From NCBI RefSeq assembly GCF_001591165.1, contig NZ_BCUG01000014.1:1-64000 (forward strand): a stretch of 64,000 bases of DNA. Direction: 5' to 3'. Below the pieces are notes generated by a model. That model was given only the letters and a program-made list of their open reading frames with translations, made no database searches and was not told the origin of the DNA. The DNA is from Thauera butanivorans NBRC 103042 (lineage in GTDB: Bacteria > Pseudomonadota > Gammaproteobacteria > Burkholderiales > Rhodocyclaceae). This document shows, piece by piece, positions 45,741 to 52,978 of this stretch (positions are counted from its first letter, which is position 1; each line of letters opens with the position of its first letter). Both the position numbers and the translations under genes were made by a program.

Positions 45741-46844
45741 ATGAACCGGAACACGTCCCCCGCCTCGCTGCCCCGCAACCTCGCCATCGCCTATGCGGCG
45801 CTGATGGCCTACGCCTGCCTGTATCCGCTGACGGGCTGGCGCGACAGCGGGCTGCCGCTGTTCGACTATCTGTGGGCGCCATGGCCGCGCTACTTCATCC
45901 TCGAAGACTTCCTGTTCAACATCCTCGGCTACCTGCCCTTCGGCTTCCTCGCCGCCGCCGCGCTGCCGGCGGGCAGATCGCCCTGGCGCGGCGTCGCACG
46001 GATCACCCTGCTGGCGGCGCTGCTGAGCCTGGGCCTGGAAACCCTGCAGAACCTGCTGCCCAGCCGCATCGCCAGCAACCTCGACGTCGGCGCCAACACC
46101 CTGGGCGGCCTGCTCGGCGCGATGCTGGGGATACGCTGGGGGCAGGACTGGTTCGGCCCCGGCGGCATCATCCATCGCTGGCGCACGGCCTGGATCATCG
46201 GCGGCCGCACCGGCGAAGCCGGCCTGGTCCTGCTCGGCCTGTGGCTGCTGAGCCAGCTCAGCGCCACCGACCTGCTGTTTTCCAGCGGCAATCTGCGCAG
46301 GCTGCTCGACATCACCGCGCCGCTGCCCTTCAGCCCCGAGCGCTTCATCGCCTTCGACACCGCGCTGACCGCAGCCTCGATCCTGGCCGTCGGCCTCTTC
46401 GCGCGCTGCATGATGCGCGCACGCAACCCGCTGCCCATCGTGCTGCTGCTGGCGCTGGGCATCGGTGCCAAGAGCCTGGCCACCGCCACCTTCTTCGAGC
46501 CCGGCGCACCGCTGGCCTGGCTGACGCCGGGCGCCGAGCGGGGACTGGCGATCGGCAGCGCGCTGCTGGCCGCCGCCTTGCTGCTGCCCCGCCTCGCCCA
46601 GCACGCACTGGCCGGCACCGCGCTGCTGGGCGCCACCGCCCTGGTCAACCTGATGCCCGACAACCCTTACCTGGCCCACAACCGGCAGCTCGCCCAGCTG
46701 AGCAACGTGCTGAACTTCCATGGCCTGACCGAATGGGTCGACAGCCTGTGGCCCTTCATGGCGCTGGCCTACCTGTCGGCGCTCGGCCTGTGGCGCGGCG
46801 AACATCTGACCGCAAAGGCAGGCGAACGGCGCCAGGGCCTATAA
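45741..46844 (+). CDS. VanZ-like membrane protein
   Basis: A 367-residue membrane protein with about ten hydrophobic segments. The N-terminal half carries a VanZ-like motif: EDFLFNILGYLPFGFLAA, then GLETLQNLLPSRIASNLDVGANTLGGLLGA. The C-terminal half is a further set of helices. VanZ-like proteins are linked to glycopeptide tolerance and envelope functions, but the role here is unknown. It is divergent from the DUF2126 gene, with 234 bases between that show no clear promoter. Confidence 0.82.
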   Translation: MNRNTSPASLPRNLAIAYAALMAYACLYPLTGWRDSGLPLFDYLWAPWPRYFILEDFLFNILGYLPFGFLAAAALPAGRSPWRGVARITLLAALLSLGLETLQNLLPSRIASNLDVGANTLGGLLGAMLGIRWGQDWFGPGGIIHRWRTAWIIGGRTGEAGLVLLGLWLLSQLSATDLLFSSGNLRRLLDITAPLPFSPERFIAFDTALTAASILAVGLFARCMMRARNPLPIVLLLALGIGAKSLATATFFEPGAPLAWLTPGAERGLAIGSALLAAALLLPRLAQHALAGTALLGATALVNLMPDNPYLAHNRQLAQLSNVLNFHGLTEWVDSLWPFMALAYLSALGLWRGEHLTAKAGERRQGL

Positions 46845-46928
46845 TCGCCACTGCCTTTCCGCTTGGCCGGCCCGCTCCCGCGCCGGCCCGTCCCCGATCT
46901 GCGCCCCTTTGCGAAACCACCGGACACC

Positions 46929-47249
46929 ATGAGCTATTTCAAGCACCACGTCTTCTTCTGCTGCAACCAGCGCGCCGGCGGCGAAACCTGTTGCAACGAC
47001 CATCGCGCCAGCGAACTGCAGGCCTACGCCAAGGACCGCTGCACCTCGCTCGGCCTGCGCGGCAAGGGCAGCGTGCGGATCAACAAGGCCGGCTGCCTGG
47101 GCCGCTGCGACGACGGCCCGGTGCTGGTGGTCTACCCTGACAATGTCTGGTACACCTTCGTGGACGAGGAAGACATCGACGACATCATCGACAACCATCT
47201 GGTGCATGGCCGCATCGTCGAGCGCCTGCGCCTGCCGGAGGAAGCATGA
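46929..47249 (+). CDS. Thioredoxin-like [2Fe-2S] ferredoxin
   Basis: A 106-residue thioredoxin-fold ferredoxin. Cysteines in FFCCNQRAGGETCC (two ligands) and GCLGRC (two ligands) match the family cluster site. The sequence resembles stand-alone homologues of the NuoE C-terminal domain. It overlaps the following alpha/beta hydrolase gene by four bases (ATGA). Its redox partner is unknown. Confidence 0.88.
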   Translation: MSYFKHHVFFCCNQRAGGETCCNDHRASELQAYAKDRCTSLGLRGKGSVRINKAGCLGRCDDGPVLVVYPDNVWYTFVDEEDIDDIIDNHLVHGRIVERLRLPEEA

Positions 47250-47911
47250 GCCGCTCCCTGCCCACCGAGTCCGCGCTGCTGCGCGGCGCCGAAGGCCACA
47301 TCGAAGTCCTGATCGACGCGCCGGAAACCGTGCGCGGCATCGCTCTGGTGTGCCACCCACACCCGCTGTTCGGCGGCGCCAACACCAACAAGGTGGCGCA
47401 CACCCTGGCGCGCTGCTACCGCGACCTCGGCTTCGCCGCGATCCGGCCGAACTTCCGCGGCGTGGGCCAAAGCGAAGGCAAGCACGACGAAGGCATCGGC
47501 GAGACCGATGACATGCTGTCGGTGATCAGCTGGGCGCAGTCGCGCTGGGGCAGCCTGCCGCTGGCGCTGGGCGGCTTCTCCTTCGGCGGCTACGTGCAGG
47601 TGCGTGTCGCCAACCACCTCGCCGACGGCATCGCGCCGCCGCGGCAACTGATCCTGGTCGGCACCGCCGCCGGCGACACCACCGGCAGCGGCCGCCGCTA
47701 CCAGACGCCGACGGTGCCGAAGAACATTCCGACGCTGCTGATCCACGGCGAGAACGACGAAACCGTGGCTCTGGCCAACGTACTCGAGTGGGCGCGGCCG
47801 CAGGAGCTGCCGGTGATCGTGGTGCCGGGCGCCGACCATTTCTTCCACGGCAAGCTGCACATCATCCGCGAGCTCATCGCCCGCAACGTAGCCCACGCCG
47901 ACCACGGCTGA
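47246..47911 (+). CDS. Alpha/beta hydrolase
   Basis: A 221-residue cytoplasmic alpha/beta hydrolase. The nucleophile elbow is GGFSFGGYV, the oxyanion region is CHPHPLFGG with FNFRGVG-like IRPNFRGVGQSEG, and the acid and histidine lie in LIHGENDE and PGADHFFHG. It resembles the uncharacterised group often annotated as serine aminopeptidase or dienelactone hydrolase. Translation is coupled to the ferredoxin gene. Confidence 0.9.
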   Translation: MSRSLPTESALLRGAEGHIEVLIDAPETVRGIALVCHPHPLFGGANTNKVAHTLARCYRDLGFAAIRPNFRGVGQSEGKHDEGIGETDDMLSVISWAQSRWGSLPLALGGFSFGGYVQVRVANHLADGIAPPRQLILVGTAAGDTTGSGRRYQTPTVPKNIPTLLIHGENDETVALANVLEWARPQELPVIVVPGADHFFHGKLHIIRELIARNVAHADHG

Positions 47912-47951
47912 ACGCACCCGCCGGCGGAATGCCCGGCCGGGCCACCGCCGC

Positions 47952-49379
47952 TCATCGCCTGGCGTCCGTGGACATCGCCGGCTTGCAGGCGAGTTCGACC
48001 TCGACGCACAGGCCACGCCCGCCGGGGCCGTCCTTCATGCTCACGCGGCCGCCGTGGGCATCGCAGATTTCGCGCACGATCGACAGCCCCAGGCCGCTGC
48101 CCTCGCTGTTGCCCTGGCCGAGGATGCGATAGAAGCGATGGAACACGTTCTCGCGCTCGGCCTCGGGAATGCCGGGCCCCTGGTCGCAGACGCTGATCAT
48201 CGCCTGCCCGTCGAAGGCGGCCAGCGCCAGCGTGACCTGGCTCTCGGCCGGGCTGTAGCGGATCGCGTTGTCCAGCAGGTTGGCCACCATTTCGCGCAGC
48301 ATCGGCCCGTTGCCCTCGATCGGAACGCTGCGGCCCAGCCCTTCGAAGGCGAGATCGATCCCCCTGGTCAGGGCCAGCGGCACCAGGTCCATCGCCACGT
48401 CCTTCACCAGCGCATCGAGATCGACGGTCGTGCGCTCGCCGATGAAACCGTCGTCGGACTCTGCGCGCGACATCGTCAGCATCTGGTTGACCAGCCGCCG
48501 GGCGCTGCGGATGCTCCTGTGCAGGCCGGCAAAGGTGTTCAGCATCTCTTCCGGGTCGGACAGCCGCAGGCCGTATTCGGTCTGGGTGCCGAGAACGGCG
48601 AGCGGGGTGCGGATCTGGTGCGCGGCATCGGCAAGGAAGCGGCGGCGGGCGACGAGCATGGCCGACAGCCGTTCCATGTGGTGGTTGATGGCGTCGATCA
48701 GCGGCGCGACTTCGCTCGGCACCTTGTCCGCCACCACCGGCATCAGATCCTCGGCATCGCGCCGGCGCATGGTATCGCGCAGTTCGAGCAGCGGACGGAA
48801 GGCCGAATCCAGCGCCAGCACCATGACGATACCGCCCACCAGGATCAGCGCGAGCTGGAAACGCATGCTGTCCAGGAACAGGTCGCGGGCGAGTGCATTG
48901 CGGGTGTCGGTGGTTTCCGCGAACAGGATCGTCACCCGGTCATCGACCGGCACCGCGGGGTCGTAGAGCCGCTTGCGCATCGCCGCCAGGCGCACCGCAT
49001 AGCCGCGATAGGCGGCATCGGAAATACGGACTTCGCCGATGTCCGGCAACTCCTGCGGCGGCAGCAGGTCGCCGTAGCCGGTCAGCACCGTGCCGGCAGC
49101 GTCGATCACCGCGTGGTAGATGCGCTCCTGCGCGGCATCCTCGAACGCGGCATAGGGAATGTCGAGCTGTATTTCGCCGTCGAGCGAATGCACGCGCTCG
49201 GCCACGGCGCGGATCGAAGCAGTGAGTGCGCTGTCGTAAGCGCGGTTGACGCCTTCGAGCGCACTGCGGTAGGACAGCAGCGCATTGATGCCCAGCAGCA
49301 CGGCCAGCGGCGGCAGCAGCCACAGCGCGATGCGCCGGCGCAGACTGCCACGGGCCGGATGCTCGGCGTGCGACCTCAA
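47952..49379 (-). CDS. Sensor histidine kinase (TctE-like)
   Basis: A 475-residue kinase. TM1 (about 18-38) and TM2 (about 173-192) enclose a TctE-type periplasmic domain containing IPYAAFEDAAQERIYHAV. The H-box is FLADAAHQIRTPL with H254; the N-box is VANLLDNAIRYSP and the G-boxes DQGPGIP and GSGLGLSIV. The start is a TTG at 49379 overlapping the regulator stop codon. TctDE systems usually sense tricarboxylates and control their uptake. Confidence 0.9.
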   Translation of the reverse strand: MRSHAEHPARGSLRRRIALWLLPPLAVLLGINALLSYRSALEGVNRAYDSALTASIRAVAERVHSLDGEIQLDIPYAAFEDAAQERIYHAVIDAAGTVLTGYGDLLPPQELPDIGEVRISDAAYRGYAVRLAAMRKRLYDPAVPVDDRVTILFAETTDTRNALARDLFLDSMRFQLALILVGGIVMVLALDSAFRPLLELRDTMRRRDAEDLMPVVADKVPSEVAPLIDAINHHMERLSAMLVARRRFLADAAHQIRTPLAVLGTQTEYGLRLSDPEEMLNTFAGLHRSIRSARRLVNQMLTMSRAESDDGFIGERTTVDLDALVKDVAMDLVPLALTRGIDLAFEGLGRSVPIEGNGPMLREMVANLLDNAIRYSPAESQVTLALAAFDGQAMISVCDQGPGIPEAERENVFHRFYRILGQGNSEGSGLGLSIVREICDAHGGRVSMKDGPGGRGLCVEVELACKPAMSTDARR

Positions 49380-50053
49380 TCCTTGCCCGCCTCGGTCAGC
49401 AGGTAGCCGAGTCCGCGCAAGGTGCTGATGGCGACGCCCGAGCCTTCGAGCTTCTTGCGCAGGCGGGAGATGTAGATCTCGATGGCCTCGACGCGGGCAT
49501 CGGCATCGAAGTCGAACACCTTCTCGAACAGGGCCTCGCGCGCCACCGGGCGGCCGCTGCGCGACAGCAGGACCTCCAGTACCGCCAGTTCGCGCGGCGT
49601 CAGCGCCAGCGTCCTGCCGTCGACCCATGCCAGCCGGGCCGTGGTGTCGAACTTCAGCCGGCCGATGCGCACCATCGGCACGAGGTTGCCGCTGCGACGC
49701 AGCAGCGCCTTGATGCGGGCTTCCAGCTCGGCGAAATCGAAGGGCTTGGCCAGGTAGTCGTCGGCACCGAGGTTGAGGCCGCACACGCGGTCCTCGGTGG
49801 CGCCACGCGCCGTCAGCACCAGCACGGGGGTGGGTGGGCCCTGCTGGCGCTCGCGCAGGCGGCGCAGCACGTCCAGCCCATCCATGCCGGGCAGCGACAG
49901 ATCGAGAATCACCAGATCATAGGACTGCGTGCGCAGCGCAAGGTCGGCGTGGTCGCCGCGTTCGAGCACGTCGACCACGTAGCCGGCCTGGCACAGGGTC
50001 CTGCGGACCCATTCGGCCAGTTCGGTATGGTCTTCGACGAGCAGCAGGCGCAT
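49376..50053 (-). CDS. OmpR-family response regulator (TctD-like)
   Basis: A 225-residue regulator with receiver (D51 in LVILDLSLPGMDG; conserved lysine in AKPFDF) and OmpR winged helix (about 125-222, EAIEIYISRLRKKLEGSG). It is coupled to the kinase through a TTGA overlap. It faces a divergent periplasmic binding-protein gene 81 bases away, the expected target of such a system. Confidence 0.93.
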   Translation of the reverse strand: MRLLLVEDHTELAEWVRRTLCQAGYVVDVLERGDHADLALRTQSYDLVILDLSLPGMDGLDVLRRLRERQQGPPTPVLVLTARGATEDRVCGLNLGADDYLAKPFDFAELEARIKALLRRSGNLVPMVRIGRLKFDTTARLAWVDGRTLALTPRELAVLEVLLSRSGRPVAREALFEKVFDFDADARVEAIEIYISRLRKKLEGSGVAISTLRGLGYLLTEAGKD

Positions 50054-50134
50054 GGGATTGAAAGTGAGCAGAAAGCCGGACGTGGGAATATTGACTCAAA
50101 ACGGCAACAGGGCCAATCGACCCGGCGCACAAAA

Positions 50135-51208
50135 ATGGACAAACCCCGGATACGCTGGACGCTTGCGATCCTGCTCGGCCTGGCGTGCGGCAGCACGCCT
50201 GCGCAGGAGCCGCTTTCGCGGGCTCAGCGCGAGGGCAAGGTCGTCATCTACGCCAATACCGACCAGAGCATCGTCCAGCCGCTGATCGACGATTTCGAGG
50301 CCAGCCATCCGGGCATCCGGGTCGAATACCACGACATGAACTCGACCGAGCTGTATCAGCGCATCGTCGCCGAGACGGCCGCCGGCACGCCGCATGCCGA
50401 TGTCGCCTGGAGTTCGGCGATGGACCTGCAACTGAAGCTGGTCAACGACGGCTACGCCCAGCCCTACCGTTCGGCGCAGACCGCGGCGCTGCCGGCCTGG
50501 GCCTCGTGGAAGAGCGAGGCCTTCGGCACCACCTACGAACCGGCTGTCATCGTCTACGACCGGCGCGCGCTCTCTGCCGATGAAGCGCCCGACACCCACA
50601 GCGCCCTGATCCGGCTGCTCGACGACCAGCCCGAACGCTTCCGCCACCGCATCGCCAGCTACGACCCGGAACGCTCCGGCCTCGGGCTGCTGCTGCATAC
50701 GCAGGACGCGCAGGCGAATCCGACCGCCTTCTGGAGGCTGGCGGAGCAGATGGGCGCGCTGGGCCTGGAGCGCCACGTGTCGACCGAGGACATGCTCGAC
50801 CGCATTGCCGCCGGCAAGGTGAGGATCGCCTACAACGTGCTCGGTTCCTATGCCAGCAAGCGCGCCCAGCAGGATTCCGCGCTGGGCGTGATCTGGCCGC
50901 GCGACTACACGCTGGTGCTGTCGCGCGTCGCCTTCATCATGCGCGACGCGCGCAATCCGCCGGCGGCCCGCCTGTGGCTGGACCACACGCTGTCCGTGCA
51001 CGGCCAGGCCTTGCTGGTGAAGAACCTCGGGCTGTTCTCGATCCGTACCGACAACGACGCCGACACCGCGACGGCAATGCTGCGGGCAAGGCTGAGCCAT
51101 GCCTTCCGGCCGATCGCGATCGGCCCCGGCCTGCTCGCCTATCAGGATCAGGCCAAGCAGCGGGCCTTCCTGCGCCAGTGGGCCGAAGCGACGCGCTCCC
51201 CGCTCTGA
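50135..51208 (+). CDS. Periplasmic substrate-binding protein, orphan
   Basis: A 357-residue extracellular solute-binding protein of the iron/phosphonate type (SBP_bac_6/11-like). The signal peptide is cleaved near TPAQ|EPLS, then KVVIYANTDQSIVQPLIDDFE, with AETAAGTPHADVAWSSAMDLQ at the hinge. No permease or ATPase gene accompanies it. It lies divergent to a TctDE-like system and upstream of an AbrB-family membrane gene. It could be the periplasmic sensor partner of the kinase; this is an inference. Confidence 0.83.
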   Translation: MDKPRIRWTLAILLGLACGSTPAQEPLSRAQREGKVVIYANTDQSIVQPLIDDFEASHPGIRVEYHDMNSTELYQRIVAETAAGTPHADVAWSSAMDLQLKLVNDGYAQPYRSAQTAALPAWASWKSEAFGTTYEPAVIVYDRRALSADEAPDTHSALIRLLDDQPERFRHRIASYDPERSGLGLLLHTQDAQANPTAFWRLAEQMGALGLERHVSTEDMLDRIAAGKVRIAYNVLGSYASKRAQQDSALGVIWPRDYTLVLSRVAFIMRDARNPPAARLWLDHTLSVHGQALLVKNLGLFSIRTDNDADTATAMLRARLSHAFRPIAIGPGLLAYQDQAKQRAFLRQWAEATRSPL

Positions 51209-51254
51209 ACACGCCACGACCGATCGCCACAGGCACATCCCCCCTCTCCTTTCC

Positions 51255-52322
51255 ATGCCCCTGCCACTCCACCCGCTCGCTTCGACCTTCTCCGGCTGGC
51301 GCCGCATCGTCCCCACCCTCGTCATCGCCACCCTTGCCGGCTGGCTCGCCCAGACCGCGACGCTGCCGCTGCCGTGGATGATCGGCCCGCTGTTCGCCAT
51401 CGCCGGCTTGCGCATGGGCGACCTGCCGCTACGCCCGTTGCCGGGCGGGCGCCAGGCCGGACAATGGGCCATCGGCACCGCGCTCGGCCTCTATTTCAGC
51501 CCCGCGGTCCTCGCCGAACTCACCGAGCATGCGGTGCTGGTGACGACGGTGGCGTTCGCCGCGCTCGCAGTCGGGTTCGCCTGCGCGATGTTCACGCGGC
51601 GCTTTGCCGGCGTCGACACGCCGACCGCCTTCTTCGCCTCGCTGCCCGGCGGCGCCTCGGAAATGGCGACGCTGGCCGACCGCTTCGGCGGCGCAGTCGA
51701 CCGCATCGCGGCCGCGCACGCGCTGCGCGTGATGATGGTGGTATCGGTGGTACCGATTGCGCTGAGCTTCTCCGGCGTCCACGGCACCGACCTGTATACC
51801 CCGCTGATACGCGAGGTGGACATGGCACGCCTGCCGCTGTTGGTCGCCGCCGGCCTGGCCGGGGTGGCGCTGTTCCGCGTGCTGCGCATCGCCAACGGCT
51901 GGGTGCTCGGCTCGCTGCTCGGTGTCGCGCTCGCCACCAGTTCCGGCATCGAGTTGTCGGCCCTGCCGGCCTGGATGGTCAATGGCGGCCAGTTGCTGAT
52001 CGGCTGTTCCCTCGGCTGCCGCTTCTCGCGCGAGTTCTTCCGCGCCGCGCCGCGCTTCATGGCGGTGGCCGCGCTGTCGGCAGTGCTGTCGATCGTGCTC
52101 TGCCTTGCGCTCGCCGCGCTGTTCGCTGCGGCCACGGAAGTTCCGCTGGCGACGCTCGCGCTCGCCGCCGCGCCGGGCGGCGTGGCCGAGATGTGCATCA
52201 CCGCCAAGGTGCTGCAGCTCGGCGTGCCGCTGATCACCGTCTGCCACGTGCTGCGCGTCGTCGTGCTGACGCTGGGGGCGCAATGGACCTTCGGCCTGTT
52301 CCGCCGCCTGATCGCGGCCTGA
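51255..52322 (+). CDS. AbrB-family membrane protein
   Basis: A 355-residue membrane protein of the AbrB/PF05145 family, often mislabelled ammonia monooxygenase. It has about ten hydrophobic helices and the duplicated motif seen as LPLPWMIGPL..SLPGGASEMATLAD and AAPGGVAEMCITAKVL. Members are thought to transport or regulate small molecules; the substrate is unknown. It starts 46 bases after the binding-protein gene and is probably co-transcribed. Confidence 0.87.
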   Translation: MPLPLHPLASTFSGWRRIVPTLVIATLAGWLAQTATLPLPWMIGPLFAIAGLRMGDLPLRPLPGGRQAGQWAIGTALGLYFSPAVLAELTEHAVLVTTVAFAALAVGFACAMFTRRFAGVDTPTAFFASLPGGASEMATLADRFGGAVDRIAAAHALRVMMVVSVVPIALSFSGVHGTDLYTPLIREVDMARLPLLVAAGLAGVALFRVLRIANGWVLGSLLGVALATSSGIELSALPAWMVNGGQLLIGCSLGCRFSREFFRAAPRFMAVAALSAVLSIVLCLALAALFAAATEVPLATLALAAAPGGVAEMCITAKVLQLGVPLITVCHVLRVVVLTLGAQWTFGLFRRLIAA

Positions 52323-52350
52323 GCATCGCCCGGGCCGCCACGGCGCGGGC

Positions 52351-52785
52351 CTAGCCGCGTTCGCCCGGCGCCGGGCCGCCGGCCGCGGGTGAAATCAGGC
52401 GCGGCCGCCCGCCCTGGTCGAGGGCAACGAAAACGAAGCTCGCGTCGGTGACCTTGACCTGCTCCTCGCCGTCGCGCGAACGCCGCCAGGCTTCGACCTC
52501 GATCGTCATCGAGCTGCGGCCGACGCGCACGATCTCGGCGTGCAGGCTGACCTCGTCGCCGATGAATACCGGACGCAGGAAAGTGATGCGGTCCACCGAC
52601 ACGGTGGCACAGCGGCTGCGCGCGCGGCGCGCGGCGACGTTGCCGGCGGCAAGGTCCATCTGCGCCATCAGCCAGCCGCCGAAGATGTCGCCGGCGGGAT
52701 TGGCGTCGGCGGGCATGGCGATGGTCCGGATCGCGGGCTCGCCGCGGGGCCTGGAAAGCTCGGGGTTGGGGGAAACGTCGTTCAT
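52351..52785 (-). CDS. Acyl-CoA thioesterase (YciA-like hotdog)
   Basis: A 144-residue hotdog-fold thioesterase. Signatures are MPADANPAGDIFGGWLMAQMDLAAG, with the catalytic Asp and Asn in the expected region, and TVSVDRITFLRPVFIGDEV. It hydrolyses short to long acyl-CoA in characterised relatives. It is downstream of the citrate-lyase-like genes on the same strand, so it may belong to the same acyl-CoA theme. Confidence 0.9.
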   Translation of the reverse strand: MNDVSPNPELSRPRGEPAIRTIAMPADANPAGDIFGGWLMAQMDLAAGNVAARRARSRCATVSVDRITFLRPVFIGDEVSLHAEIVRVGRSSMTIEVEAWRRSRDGEEQVKVTDASFVFVALDQGGRPRLISPAAGGPAPGERG

Positions 52786-52800
52786 GTCGGCAATGGAAGG

Positions 52801-52956
52801 TCAGGGCGTGTAGCGCTGCCTGGGCAGGAAGGGCAGGTCATGGTGAAACACATGGGCGTGAATGTCGACCGCCGCCATGCGGCACGCCATGAATCGCAGG
52901 GACGCGGGGACTGCGCCGGGTTTCGGCAACAGCACCGTTCTCCCTGCCGGCTTCAT
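52801..52956 (-). pseudogene. Truncated amidohydrolase (N-terminal stump)
   Basis: A 51-codon frame from ATG 52956, with GGGAGG six bases upstream. After a variable start it reads AAVDIHAHVFHHDLPFLPRQRYTP and then stops. DIHAHVF is the metal-binding HxH of the amidohydrolase family, and the DLPF..RRYTP segment matches the start of relatives acting on cyclic dicarboxylates such as pyrone-dicarboxylate lactonases. The remaining ~230 residues are missing. It lies 22 bases after the citrate-synthase-like gene and looks like a decayed third gene of that operon. Confidence 0.7.
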
Positions 52957-52978
52957 GGCGTGCCTCCCGGCGGCGGGG

